Assembly (NCBI RefSeq): GCF_020023995.1
Contig: NZ_NRRD01000003.1
Coordinates: 124,001 to 188,000 of the forward strand
DNA from: Rhodobacter sp. TJ_12
Lineage (GTDB): Bacteria > Pseudomonadota > Alphaproteobacteria > Rhodobacterales > Rhodobacteraceae
Length of the DNA stretch: 64,000 bases
Reading direction: 5' to 3'
Shown here: in pieces, positions 18,626-27,569 of the stretch
Layout: each line of letters begins with the position of its first letter
Numbering within the stretch: the first letter of the stretch is position 1
Position numbers and translations under genes: made by a program
Notes under the pieces: generated by a model
What the model was told of the DNA's origin: nothing
Database searches by the model: none
The model's input: the letters and a program-made list of their open reading frames with translations, nothing else

Positions 18626-21181
18626 TTGATCCGCTTCGTCCTGTCTTCGCTTGGGGGGGTCTTCTCCTGGATCGTCACCGCGCTTTTCTTTGCCGCGCTG
18701 ACCATCGGTGCCATCTTCTGGATGTATGGCCGCAACCTGCCCAGCCATGAACAGCTTGCCCAATACACCCCCAAGACGATCTCGCGGATCTATTCCGGCG
18801 AAGGCCGATTGATCGACGAATTCGCGCAGGAACGGCGCATTTTCGTGCCGATCTCGGATATTCCCGATGTTGTCAAACAGGCCTTCGTCTCGGCCGAGGA
18901 TCAGAATTTCTACATCCACAAAGGCTATGACGCGCGCGGCATCGTCGCGGCGGCCTATGCGGCGATCAAATCGGGCGGGCGCAATGTGCGCGGCGCCTCC
19001 ACCATCACCCAGCAGGTAATGAAGAACTTCCTTTTGGATGGCTCGCGCTCGGCGGAACGCAAGATCAAGGAACTGATCTTGGCCGCGCGGGTCGAACGGG
19101 CCCTGTCGAAAGACCGCATCCTAGAGCTTTATCTCAACGAGATTTTTCTGGGCCAGAACTCCTATGGGGTGGCCGCTGCGGCGCAGACCTATTTCAACAA
19201 GACCTTGGGCGAGTTGAGCGTGGGCGAGGCCGCCTATCTGGCCGCGCTGCCGAAAAAACCCGCCTCGCTGCATCCGGTGCGCAATTATGAAGAGGCGCGT
19301 TTGCGGCGCAATTACGTGCTGCGCCGCCTTTACGAAGACGGCCATATCGATCAGGCCACGCTGAAGGCGGAACAGGCCAAAGAACTCAAAACCGTGCAGC
19401 GCGGCGACTATCCGCCGTTTCGCCAAGCCCTGCCGCCGCGCGACTATTTCACCGATGAGATCCGCCGCCAGCTTTCCAAAAGCTTCGGGCAAGATGAATT
19501 CTTTGGCGGCGGCCTGACGATCCGCGCCACGGTCGACCCCAAGCTGCAAAAGCAAGCGGCCAAGGCGTTGCAAAATGCGCTGGAAAAATATGACCGCGGG
19601 CGCGGTGTGTGGCGCGGCACCAAGGCGAAAATCCCCGCCGATCAACTGGGCGACGAACGGGCGTGGCGCGCGGCTTTGGCCGATGTGCCCACCGACACGG
19701 CCCCGCGTGATATCGACGGCTGGCATGCGGCGGTCGTGCTGGAGCTGGGCGATAGCTCGGCGCGGATCGGTATCGAGGGGATCGAAGAAGATGAAGACGG
19801 CCATTGGATCCCGCCCGAAGATGTAACTTGGGCGCGCAAGCTTAAAGACGATGGCAAGCTGGGCCCGCGTGCGCGGCGCGCCTCTGACCTGCTTGAGCTG
19901 GGCGATGTCGTGCTGGTGCGCGCGATCACCAAAGACAGCGATGGGTCGTTCATTCGCTGGAGCTTGCGGCAAGTGCCGCAGGTGCAAGGCGCCTTTATGG
20001 CGATGGATGTGCATACCGGGCGTGTTCTGGCGATGCAGGGCGGCTTTTCCTATCAATCGACCGTGTTCAACCGCACCACACAGGCGATGCGCCAGCCCGG
20101 CTCCAACATCAAACCGATCGTCTATGCGGCCGCGCTCGATTCCGGGTTCAGCCCGGAAACCATCGTCGTCGACGCCCCGATCGAGGTGAACACGCCCCAA
20201 GGTCTGTGGCGGCCGCAAAACGCCTCGAACCGCTATTACGGCCCGACGCCGTTGCGCACCGGGCTGGAACAATCGCGCAACCTGATGACGGTCCGGATCG
20301 CGCAGGAAATCGGCATGGATACGGTGGCCAGCTATGCCGAACGCTTTGGCGTTTATGACCGGATGGGGCCCTATCTGGCCAATGCGCTTGGGTCGCAAGA
20401 AACCACCATGTATCGGCTGATCTCGGCCTATGCGATGTTTGCCAATGGCGGCAAGCGGCTGGAACCCACCTTGGTGGACCGGGTGCAAGACCGCTGGGGC
20501 CGCACGATCTACCGCCACGACCAAAGCGATTGCCTCGATTGTGCAAACCCCAACCTGCCCGAGGGGCTTGGCCCGCGCATCCGCACCAATTCAGAACAGG
20601 TGATCGATGCGATCACCGCCTATCAGATGGTGTCGTTGATGGAAGGCGGGGTGAAGCGCGGCACGGGCACGGGCGTGCGGCTGCCGGTGCCGGTGGCCGG
20701 CAAAACCGGCACCACCAATGACGCGAAAGACGTGTGGTTCACGGGGTTCACCTCCAATATCGTGGCCTCTTGCTACATGGGTTATGACCAACCGCGCGGC
20801 TTGGGGCGCGGCGCCTATGGCGGCACGCTTTGCGTGCCGGTTTTCAACGAATTCATGCAAGAGGCGATCAAGGATTACGGCGGCGGGCGCTTCAAGGTGC
20901 CGCCGGGGGGCTTTTGGCAGAACTTCAACCGCTTCACCGGCGAAAAGCTGCCCCCCTATGTCACCGGCGATTTTGTGCAGGCCGAATATCTGCGCGAAGA
21001 TCAAGACCTGCGCGGGCTAGGGATGATCGTTGATGGTGGCTTTGCAATGGGGGCGGATCTGCCGCTCTTTTCCCAAGGCGAGACCGATGGCAACACCACC
21101 GTCACCACCTCCACCGGCAAGACCCGGGTGATCCCGAAAAAGGCCGATTTCGGCACGCTTTCGGCGGGCGGGCTGTATTAA
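18626..21181 (+). CDS. mrcA: Penicillin-binding protein 1A (bifunctional transglycosylase/transpeptidase)
   Basis: 851-residue class A PBP that polymerises and cross-links peptidoglycan. An N-terminal membrane anchor (about residues 5-32) is followed by the GT51 domain with SAEDQNFYIHKGYDARG (catalytic Glu) and GASTITQQVMKNFLL. An OB-like insert comes next, then the transpeptidase domain with the SxxK Ser in PGSNIKPI, SRN as the SxN motif, and KTGTTNDAKD as the KTG motif. Start is a TTG at 18626, giving MIRFVLSSLGG, with a promoter upstream. It is a monocistronic-looking gene between ccdA and surE. Confidence 0.95.
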   Translation: MIRFVLSSLGGVFSWIVTALFFAALTIGAIFWMYGRNLPSHEQLAQYTPKTISRIYSGEGRLIDEFAQERRIFVPISDIPDVVKQAFVSAEDQNFYIHKGYDARGIVAAAYAAIKSGGRNVRGASTITQQVMKNFLLDGSRSAERKIKELILAARVERALSKDRILELYLNEIFLGQNSYGVAAAAQTYFNKTLGELSVGEAAYLAALPKKPASLHPVRNYEEARLRRNYVLRRLYEDGHIDQATLKAEQAKELKTVQRGDYPPFRQALPPRDYFTDEIRRQLSKSFGQDEFFGGGLTIRATVDPKLQKQAAKALQNALEKYDRGRGVWRGTKAKIPADQLGDERAWRAALADVPTDTAPRDIDGWHAAVVLELGDSSARIGIEGIEEDEDGHWIPPEDVTWARKLKDDGKLGPRARRASDLLELGDVVLVRAITKDSDGSFIRWSLRQVPQVQGAFMAMDVHTGRVLAMQGGFSYQSTVFNRTTQAMRQPGSNIKPIVYAAALDSGFSPETIVVDAPIEVNTPQGLWRPQNASNRYYGPTPLRTGLEQSRNLMTVRIAQEIGMDTVASYAERFGVYDRMGPYLANALGSQETTMYRLISAYAMFANGGKRLEPTLVDRVQDRWGRTIYRHDQSDCLDCANPNLPEGLGPRIRTNSEQVIDAITAYQMVSLMEGGVKRGTGTGVRLPVPVAGKTGTTNDAKDVWFTGFTSNIVASCYMGYDQPRGLGRGAYGGTLCVPVFNEFMQEAIKDYGGGRFKVPPGGFWQNFNRFTGEKLPPYVTGDFVQAEYLREDQDLRGLGMIVDGGFAMGADLPLFSQGETDGNTTVTTSTGKTRVIPKKADFGTLSAGGLY

Positions 21182-21189
21182 GGCTACCT

Positions 21190-21218
21190 TGGCAGGGGGC
21201 CGACGCCCCTGCCCCCCT
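21190..21218. other. GC-rich hairpin after the PBP1A gene
   Basis: GGCAGGGG and CCCCTGCC form a stem in the gap between the PBP1A gene and surE. There is no T-run, so intrinsic termination is doubtful. It resembles the G-run/C-run hairpins seen at 25740 and 34370. Confidence 0.4.
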
Positions 21219-21324
21219 AGAAAACGAGTCCCGAAGGGCACACCCTTGCGGCAATTGTGCGGGCTTGCTTGTGGCGCGCGCGGCGCCTTGCTAAGCAGGG
21301 CCAAAGGGCGGCGAAGGGGTTTTG

Positions 21325-22113
21325 ATGCGCATTCTCATCACCAATGACGACGGGATCAACGCCCCCGGCTTGGCCGTTTTGGAAGAGATCGCCCAAGGGC
21401 TTGCGGGCCCCGACGGCGAGGTGTTCATCGTGGCCCCCGCCTTTGAGCAATCGGGCGTGGGCCATGCGATCAGCTACAATCGCCCGATGTCGATAGCCGA
21501 ACTGGCCCCGCGCCGGTTCGCCGCCGAAGGCAGCCCCGCCGATTGCGTGCTGGCGGGCCTTTATGACGTGATGCCCGATGCCCGGCCCGATCTGGTGCTA
21601 TCGGGCGTGAACCGGGGCAATAATGCCGCTGAAAACGCGCTTTATTCGGGCACTTTGGGCGGTGCGATGGAGGCCGCGCTGCAAGGCGTGCCCGCGATTG
21701 CGCTAAGCCAGTTTTTGGGTCCGGCCTGCCTTGGCCCCGGGCTTGACCCGTTCGAGGCCGCGCGGGTGCATGGCCCGGCTTTGGTCCGCAAAATCTGGGA
21801 CAAGGGCATCTGGGACGATGGCCCCTATCGGGTCTTTTACAACGTCAATTTCCCCCCCATTCCAGCGGCACAGGTCAAAGGCACGCAAGTCGCCGCGCAA
21901 GGCTACCGCGCCGACAGCTTCTTTTCGGTGGCCCCGGCCACCTCGCCCAACGGGCGGCGGTTCTTGTGGATCAAGGGCGGACCGCAACACGGTGCCACCG
22001 CGCCGGGCACCGATGCTTTGGCCAATCTTGAAGGTCATATCGCCGTCACGCCGATGCGCGCCGATCTCACCGCGCATGATCTGCTGAGCGATTTGGCGGA
22101 GCGGCTTGCATGA
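21325..22113 (+). CDS. surE: 5'/3'-nucleotidase SurE
   Basis: 262-residue metal-dependent phosphatase acting on nucleoside monophosphates. The start [15 protein letters not shown] contains the paired Asp metal ligands (DD at about residues 8-9). Further family motifs are [34 protein letters not shown] and the C-terminal [14 protein letters not shown] at 21325 is preferred over the overlapping TTG. It overlaps pcm by ATGA, in the conserved surE-pcm-nlpD order. Confidence 0.95.
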   Translation: MRILITNDDGINAPGLAVLEEIAQGLAGPDGEVFIVAPAFEQSGVGHAISYNRPMSIAELAPRRFAAEGSPADCVLAGLYDVMPDARPDLVLSGVNRGNNAAENALYSGTLGGAMEAALQGVPAIALSQFLGPACLGPGLDPFEAARVHGPALVRKIWDKGIWDDGPYRVFYNVNFPPIPAAQVKGTQVAAQGYRADSFFSVAPATSPNGRRFLWIKGGPQHGATAPGTDALANLEGHIAVTPMRADLTAHDLLSDLAERLA

Positions 22114-22760
22114 GCGAAAGCGACGATCTGGCCCAACGCAAGATGCAGTTTCTGTTCGCGCTGCGCTCGAAGGGCGTGACCGATGCGCGGGTGCTGGCCG
22201 CGATGGAGCGGATCGACCGGGGCGCCTTTGTGCGCGGGATCTTTGCCGAACGCGCCTATGAAGACATGCCGCTGCCGATCGCCTGCGGGCAGACGATCTC
22301 GCAACCTTCGGTCGTCGGGCTGATGACGCAGGCGCTGGCGGCGGGGCCGCGCGATACGGTGCTCGAAATCGGCACCGGCTCGGGCTATCAGGCGGCGGTG
22401 CTGTCGGTGCTGGCACGCCGGGTTTATACCGTGGATCGCCACCGGCGCTTGGCGCGCGAAGCACAGGCGGTGTTCGAAGCGCTTGATCTGGCCAATATCG
22501 TCTCGCTCGCCTCGGACGGCTCACGCGGGCTGCCCGATCAGGCCCCGTTTGATCGCATTCTCGTGACGGCGGCAGCCGAAGACCCGCCGGGGCCGCTGTT
22601 GTCGCAGCTGAAGATCGGCGGTATCATGGTTTTGCCGGTGGGGCAGTCGGATACCGTGCAAAGCTTGATCCGCGTCACCCGGACAGAGACCGGATTAGAC
22701 TATGAAGAATTGCGCCCGGTGCGTTTCGTGCCCTTGATCGAAGGCATGGCGGGCGATTGA
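22110..22760 (+). CDS. pcm: Protein-L-isoaspartate O-methyltransferase
   Basis: 216-residue SAM-dependent enzyme repairing isoaspartyl damage in ageing proteins. [24 protein letters not shown] and [16 protein letters not shown] (SAM-binding motif I, near residue 83) are diagnostic. The start overlaps surE by 4 bases and the stop lies 68 bases before the nlpD-like start. The substrate-binding and SAM motifs are intact, so it should be active. Confidence 0.95.
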   Translation: MSESDDLAQRKMQFLFALRSKGVTDARVLAAMERIDRGAFVRGIFAERAYEDMPLPIACGQTISQPSVVGLMTQALAAGPRDTVLEIGTGSGYQAAVLSVLARRVYTVDRHRRLAREAQAVFEALDLANIVSLASDGSRGLPDQAPFDRILVTAAAEDPPGPLLSQLKIGGIMVLPVGQSDTVQSLIRVTRTETGLDYEELRPVRFVPLIEGMAGD

Positions 22761-22828
22761 AGGCGGCAGGGCGCGGGACGCCTGAAACCAAGCCCCCGGG
22801 CAACGGGGCAAAAGACGAGGACCGAGCA

Positions 22829-23865
22829 ATGGCAGCAATTCGAGCCAAGAGCATGACCCGGATGGCGCTTTCGGGCGCGGCGCTGTTGACGCTGGCGGGC
22901 TGCATGGATGCCGATTTGCGGGGCTTTGGCCAATTGGGCTTTTCCACCACAGATGCGGCGCGGCAAGCCACGGCCAGCCGCCCCACCCCCGATGCACGCG
23001 GAGTGATTTCCTATCCCAATTATCAGGTCGCGGTCGCGCGTCAGGGCGATACTGTTTCTGATATCGCTGCGCGGTTGGGCGTCAATGCCACCGAATTGGC
23101 GCGCTACAATGCGCTTCAGCCTACAACCGTTTTGAACAAGGGCGAGGTCGTGTCGCTGCCGCGCCGCGTGGCCGAACCCAGCGGTGCGACCCTGCCGGGC
23201 GGCGAGCGGATCGATATCACCTCGCTTGCTTCGGGGGCGATCGACCGCGCCGAGGGCACGCAATCGCCCGCCAGCACCGCCACGCCGACCAGCGGCACCC
23301 AGCCCGCCGGGTCCGAGCCGATCCGCCACAAGGTCGCGCGCGGCGAAACCGCTTATTCCATCGCGCGCTACTACAATGTGTCGGCCAAGGCGCTGGCGCA
23401 ATGGAACGGCCTGCCCTCGGATATGAGCGTGCGCGAAGGCCAGTATCTGCTGATCCCGGTGGCCACTGGCAAGCCGCCCCAGACCTTGGCGCGAACCGCA
23501 CCGCAGCCTCGTCCAATGCGCGCTTTGCGATGCCCGTTTCGGGGGCGATCTTGCGCCCCTATGTGAAGGGGAAGAATGACGGGGTCGATATTTCGGCCAG
23601 CGCCGGCACCCCGGTCAAAGCCGCCGATGCGGGCACCGTTGCGGCAATCACCAAAGACACCGAGCAAGTGCCGATTTTGGTGCTGCGCCATTCGGGGGGC
23701 TTGTTGACCGTCTATGCCAATATCGATGGTATCGCGGTGAAAAAAGGCGACAGTGTCAAACGCGGCCAAGCCATTGCCAAAGTGCGCAAAGGCGATCCGG
23801 GCTTTGTGCATTTCGAGGTGCGCAAAGGATACGATTCGGTCGATCCGATGCCCTATCTGGAATAA
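22829..23865 (+). pseudogene. nlpD: NlpD-like LysM/M23 envelope lipoprotein, frameshifted
   Basis: Two reading frames together make one NlpD-like protein. The first frame (22829-23566) has a lipobox LTLAGC near residue 30, LysM 1 (YQVAVARQGDTVSDIAARLGV) and LysM 2 (RHKVARGETAYSIARYYNV). The second frame, shifted by -1 and ending at 23865, holds the M23 domain (KNDGVDISASAGTPVKA ... FVHFEVRKGYDSVDPMPYLE). The metal-binding His residues are mostly missing, as in E. coli NlpD, which activates an amidase and does not cut peptidoglycan itself. The shift lies between about 23470 and 23520. As written, the first frame stops at 23566 without an M23 domain. One missing base, for example in the C-run at 23477-23480, would restore it. 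Place after surE-pcm supports nlpD. It could be a true mutation, a sequencing or assembly error, or programmed -1 frameshifting. Confidence 0.85.
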
Positions 23866-23914
23866 GCCGCAAGGGCTGCGACGCCGCCGCCCAGCACAGT
23901 TCACAATCTGCAGG

Positions 23915-23941
23915 AAAAGGGGGCATTCGCCCCCTTTTTTT
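23915..23941 (+). terminator. Strong terminator after nlpD
   Basis: AAAAGGGGGC-attc-GCCCCC followed by seven Ts: a textbook intrinsic terminator, 50 bases after the M23-frame stop. Confidence 0.95.
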
Positions 23942-24023
23942 GGCACATCACAAGGGGTTGACCCAAGATGCGAGGTGGCGCAACCTGTCGCAGGGGAGGG
24001 CACCCAAAAGGAGGAGGGTGACC

Positions 24024-25703
24024 ATGGCTCTTTTGAATTTTCTCCATTCCCTATCGGAGGTTGCACTGGCATCGGCCGCCTTGATGCTGGCCGGGGCGCT
24101 GGGGTTGCTTCTGGGGGGGGTGAATTGGCGCGGCATCGGCCTTGGTATTGGCGGTGTGCTGTTTGCCGGGCTGTTTGTCGGCCATTTTACATCGGCCGCC
24201 GGGCTGCATCTGTCGCCCGAAATGCTGGAATTCGTCCGTGAATTCGGCCTGATTATCTTTGTTTTCACCATCGGGATTCAGGTCGGCCCCGGCTTTTTCG
24301 CCACGCTGCAAAAGGCGGGGTTGCAGTTCAACCTGATCGCAGCCTCGATCGTGCTTTTGGGCGTTGCGACCACGGTCGCGCTGCATTTCATCGCCGATAT
24401 CCCGGTGCCCGCGCTGGTGGGGTTGATGTCGGGCGCGGTGACCAACACCCCCGGTCTGGGGGCGGCGACACAGGTGCTTAAAGATGCCGGTGTGTCCTCT
24501 GAGGTGATATCAGAGGCCTCCTTGGGCTATGCGGTGGCCTATCCGTTCGGGATCATCGGCATTTTGATCACGATGATCGCGGTGCGCACGGTTTTGCGCA
24601 TCAAGCTGGAAACCGAAGAGGAACAATTCGAAGCCTCCCGCGCCAAGGGCGCGGTCGAACTGCCCGCAATCAATGTGGTGGTGCATAACGCCAACCTCGA
24701 AGGGTTGCCGCTGGGCGAGGTGCCCGATCTTTATGACCAAGGCGTTGTCGTTTCGCGCCTCAAGCGCGGCGATATGCTGATGCATCCCTCGCGCAAGATG
24801 GTGCTGCATCTGGGCGATGTGCTGCATCTGGTCGGCCCCGCCGAAAAGCTGCATGCGATGGTGCTGATCTTGGGCGAAGAGGTCGATGTCAGCCTGACGA
24901 CGACCAAAGGCTCGCAACTGACCTGGCAGCGCATCGCGGTGACCGCCAAGAAAGCGCTTGGCAAACGCATCAGCGATTTCGGGCTGGAAGAACGCGGCGT
25001 ATCGATTTCGCGCTGCACACGGGCGGGCACCCAACTGCCGATCGAGGCGGGGCTGACGCTGCAATTTGGCGATATCCTGACCGTGGTCGGGCATCCCAGC
25101 GATGTGGACTTGGTCAAGCCGCTCTTTGGCAATCAGGCCAAAAGCCTTGAACTGGTGCAATTCGCGGGTGTGTTCTTCGGCATCTTGATCGGCATTGGGA
25201 TCGGCTCGATCCCGATTGCCTTCCCCGGCCTTCCGGCGCCCTTGAAACTGGGCCTTGCAGGCGGGCCGCTGGTCACCGCCATCGTGCTGTCGCGCATCGG
25301 GTTTTTGGGGCCTTTTGTGTTTTTCATGCCGCCGGTGGCGAACCATGCGTTGCGCGAATTGGGGATTGTGCTCTTTTTGGCCGCCGTCGGGCTGAAGGCG
25401 GGCGGGCAATTCGTCGATACGCTGATGAATGGCGACGGGTTTAGCTGGATGTTCTATGGCATGTTCATCACCGCGATCCCGCTGATGATCGTGGGCTTTG
25501 CCGCGCGGATCATCTGGAAGGTGAATTACCTCAGCCTATCGGGCGTGTTGGCGGGGTCGATGACCGACCCGCCGGCGCTGGCCTTTGCCACCAATATGTC
25601 CAGCACTTCTGCCGCCGCCATCGGCTATGCCTCGGTCTATCCGCTGGTGATGTGTATGCGGATCTTGGCGCCGCAGATCATCGTGCTGACCTTGATGGTC
25701 TAG
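24024..25703 (+). CDS. YidE/YbjL/AspT-type transporter
   Basis: 559-residue membrane protein with the family's layout: an N-terminal Asp-Al_Ex membrane domain (residues about 1-190), two cytoplasmic TrkA_C/RCK_C domains (about 200-370), and a second Asp-Al_Ex domain (about 380-559). The conserved motif GLMSGAVTNTPGLGAATQVL in the first half is mirrored by GVLAGSMTDPPALAFATNM in the second, showing an internal duplication. AspT exchanges aspartate for alanine; most YidE/YbjL members have unknown substrates. GGAGGAGGG precedes the ATG at 24024; the longer frame from 23940 begins next to the nlpD terminator and is rejected. It is isolated from its neighbours by terminators. Confidence 0.85.
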   Translation: MALLNFLHSLSEVALASAALMLAGALGLLLGGVNWRGIGLGIGGVLFAGLFVGHFTSAAGLHLSPEMLEFVREFGLIIFVFTIGIQVGPGFFATLQKAGLQFNLIAASIVLLGVATTVALHFIADIPVPALVGLMSGAVTNTPGLGAATQVLKDAGVSSEVISEASLGYAVAYPFGIIGILITMIAVRTVLRIKLETEEEQFEASRAKGAVELPAINVVVHNANLEGLPLGEVPDLYDQGVVVSRLKRGDMLMHPSRKMVLHLGDVLHLVGPAEKLHAMVLILGEEVDVSLTTTKGSQLTWQRIAVTAKKALGKRISDFGLEERGVSISRCTRAGTQLPIEAGLTLQFGDILTVVGHPSDVDLVKPLFGNQAKSLELVQFAGVFFGILIGIGIGSIPIAFPGLPAPLKLGLAGGPLVTAIVLSRIGFLGPFVFFMPPVANHALRELGIVLFLAAVGLKAGGQFVDTLMNGDGFSWMFYGMFITAIPLMIVGFAARIIWKVNYLSLSGVLAGSMTDPPALAFATNMSSTSAAAIGYASVYPLVMCMRILAPQIIVLTLMV

Positions 25704-25710
25704 CGCGGTT

Positions 25711-25777
25711 TCGCCCCGGCGCGGCCGGGGCGACCCGGTGGGGGGGCGCTGCCCCCCAAACCCCCCGGGATATTTTT
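25711..25777 (+). terminator. Two-hairpin terminator with the CCCGGGATATTTTT intergenic element
   Basis: A perfect 9-bp stem (TCGCCCCGG/CCGGGGCGA, 25711-25733) is followed by GGGGGGC-gct-GCCCCCC (25741-25757) and then CCCCCCGGGATATTTTT. A matching element in the same orientation relative to the gene follows uvrA at 34337-34386. Similar sequences recur between genes in Rhodobacteraceae as far as I know. It probably ends the YidE-type transcript. Confidence 0.7.
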
Positions 25778-25848
25778 CAAAGTCAAAAGACCAGGCGTGC
25801 CGGGCTGGCGCGCCTTTCTTTTGAAAGTCGCGTGAAAAGGGGGCCAGC

Positions 25849-26343
25849 CTAGCCGCGCAGCCGCGCGATCAGACGTTCCTCGACCGCAGGGGGCACGAAT
25901 CGGGAGACATCGCCGCCCAGACGCGCGATTTCCTTGACCAGTTTCGAGGCAATCGCCTGACGCCGTGCATCGGCCATCATGAACACCGTCTCGACGCTGT
26001 CATCAAGTGCGCGGTTCATGCCCACCATCTGGAATTCATATTCGAAATCCGCCACTGCGCGCAGGCCCCGAATGATCACGCTCGCCCCCACATCATGGGC
26101 GCAATCGATCAGCAGGTTTTCAAACGGATGCACCACGATCTCGCCGCCGCATTTGGCGGTGATGCGCGCGCATTCGGCTTGCAGCATTGCCACACGTTCT
26201 TCGAGGGTGAACAAGGGCCCCTTGTCGCGGTTGATCGCCACGCCGATCACCAACCGATCCACCAGCGCCAGCGCGCGTTGGATGATATCGGTATGGCCGA
26301 GCGTCACCGGATCGAAGGTGCCGGGATACAGACCGATGCGCAT
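25849..26343 (-). CDS. coaD: Phosphopantetheine adenylyltransferase
   Basis: 164-residue CoaD, the fourth step of coenzyme A synthesis (4'-phosphopantetheine plus ATP to dephospho-CoA). The N-terminal GLYPGTFDPVTLGHTDI carries the nucleotidyltransferase (H/T)xGH motif (TLGH at residues 14-17). VIIRGLRAVADFEYEFQMVGMNR and the C-terminal IASKLVKEIA segment are also typical. ATG at 26343 follows a strong GAGGAGGAGG site; the track's longer start adds eight unsupported residues. It stands alone, convergent with the upstream transporter gene. Confidence 0.97.
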   Translation of the reverse strand: MRIGLYPGTFDPVTLGHTDIIQRALALVDRLVIGVAINRDKGPLFTLEERVAMLQAECARITAKCGGEIVVHPFENLLIDCAHDVGASVIIRGLRAVADFEYEFQMVGMNRALDDSVETVFMMADARRQAIASKLVKEIARLGGDVSRFVPPAVEERLIARLRG

Positions 26344-26467
26344 GGGTGCCTCCTCCTCGCGCCGCATTCACGAACGGGTGAGCGCACGCAACAGCATTCA
26401 GCCCGATTTTGCAAGCGCCACAGCCCGCGCCGCAGCGTCACGGGCATGTCACCGTGCCCCAAGTCCG

Positions 26468-27421
26468 CTATACATCATGCCCCGGCGCCGGTGCCAAGGC
26501 CCGCGTGGGCGAGCCGAGCCCCTGCCCCGCGGCAGCCATTGCCTCAAGCCGCGCCACCTCGCGCCGCATGCCCCGCCCCAACGCCTCGGCCAGACGCTCT
26601 AGCCGTTCGGACCGGCGGTCATCGGCATGGCGGATCAACCAAAAGGCGCGGCTCAGCCCAATTTCCTCGGCCAGCACCCGCACCACGCCGGGCGTGAAGG
26701 GCAGCGCGAAATCATGCACGATGCCCAGCCCCGCCCCCGCGCGCAGCATCTGCATTTGCACCGACACCGAATTGGAGGCAAGCCCGACCGCCTCGGCGCG
26801 CGTTTCGGCCAGATAGTCCAGTTCCTTGTCAAAGATCATGTCGGGGATATAGCCCACGATCCGATGCGCGCGCAGATCGGCGCGCGTTTGAATGGGCGGG
26901 TGCAGCGCCAGATAATCTTCATGCGCGGCCAGATGCAGGTGGTAATCGACCAGCTTTTGCACTGTCAGACGCCCCGCCGTGGGGGGCGAAACGGCAATGG
27001 CCATGTCCGCCTCGCGCTTGGAAAGGTTAAAGACGCGCGGCAAAGCGACGATCTGGATTTCGAGCCCCGGATGGGCGTCGCAAATCTCGGCGCAAACTTG
27101 GGGCAAGAGGTAATTGGCACAACCATCCGGCGCGCCGATGCGCAATTGCCCGGTCAATTGCCGCCCGGTGCCCGAAAGTTCCTCGGCTGCGCCGGCAAAC
27201 GCGGCTTCCGCCGCTTCGGCATGGGGCAAAAGCCGCCCGCCCGCCTCGGTCAGCGCATAGCCTTGCGGCGATTTCACGAAAAGCGCTGCTCCCACCGCCT
27301 CTTCCAGCCGCGCGATGCGCCGCCCGACCGTGGCCGCATCGCATTTGAGCGCCCGCCCCGCGCCAGACAGGCTTTCGGCCCGCACCACCGCCAAGAACAC
27401 CCGAAGATCATCCCAATCCAT
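26468..27421 (-). CDS. LysR-family transcriptional regulator
   Basis: 317-residue regulator. The N-terminal winged helix reads MDWDDLRVFLAVVRAESLSGAGRAL then CDAATVGRRIARLEEAVGAALF, the LysR pattern. The effector domain begins after about residue 90 and includes GQLRIGAPDGCANYLLPQV. AGGTGG precedes the ATG at 27421. It diverges from mmsA across 148 bases that hold a GCAAAAcgcTTTTGC inverted repeat next to its own start. By position it probably controls itself and the valine-degradation genes. The inducer is unknown. Confidence 0.85.
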   Translation of the reverse strand: MDWDDLRVFLAVVRAESLSGAGRALKCDAATVGRRIARLEEAVGAALFVKSPQGYALTEAGGRLLPHAEAAEAAFAGAAEELSGTGRQLTGQLRIGAPDGCANYLLPQVCAEICDAHPGLEIQIVALPRVFNLSKREADMAIAVSPPTAGRLTVQKLVDYHLHLAAHEDYLALHPPIQTRADLRAHRIVGYIPDMIFDKELDYLAETRAEAVGLASNSVSVQMQMLRAGAGLGIVHDFALPFTPGVVRVLAEEIGLSRAFWLIRHADDRRSERLERLAEALGRGMRREVARLEAMAAAGQGLGSPTRALAPAPGHDV

Positions 27422-27432
27422 GCCCCACCTTT

Positions 27433-27455
27433 GCAAAACTGCAAAACGCTTTTGC
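27433..27455. promoter_or_regulatory. Candidate LysR operator
   Basis: GCAAAA-cgc-TTTTGC (27441-27455) is a perfect 15-base inverted repeat, preceded 3 bases earlier by another GCAAAA (27433-27438). It lies just upstream of the LysR start, in the divergent gap shared with mmsA. The placement fits an autoregulatory LysR site; binding is inferred. Confidence 0.5.
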
Positions 27456-27569
27456 CAGACTTCCTCTTTATGGCGCATTTTCGCAAGGCTAATGTAACGG
27501 CGAACGCAGTTCCCAACACCCAAACGCTCAAAGCGCGATAACCGGTGCAGGCCCTAAAGGGAGGAAAAG

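Noticed and set aside
21190-21218. Hairpin after the PBP1A gene as an intrinsic terminator
   Set aside because: The stem is good but C-rich sequence follows, not a T-run, so it is listed only as a hairpin.
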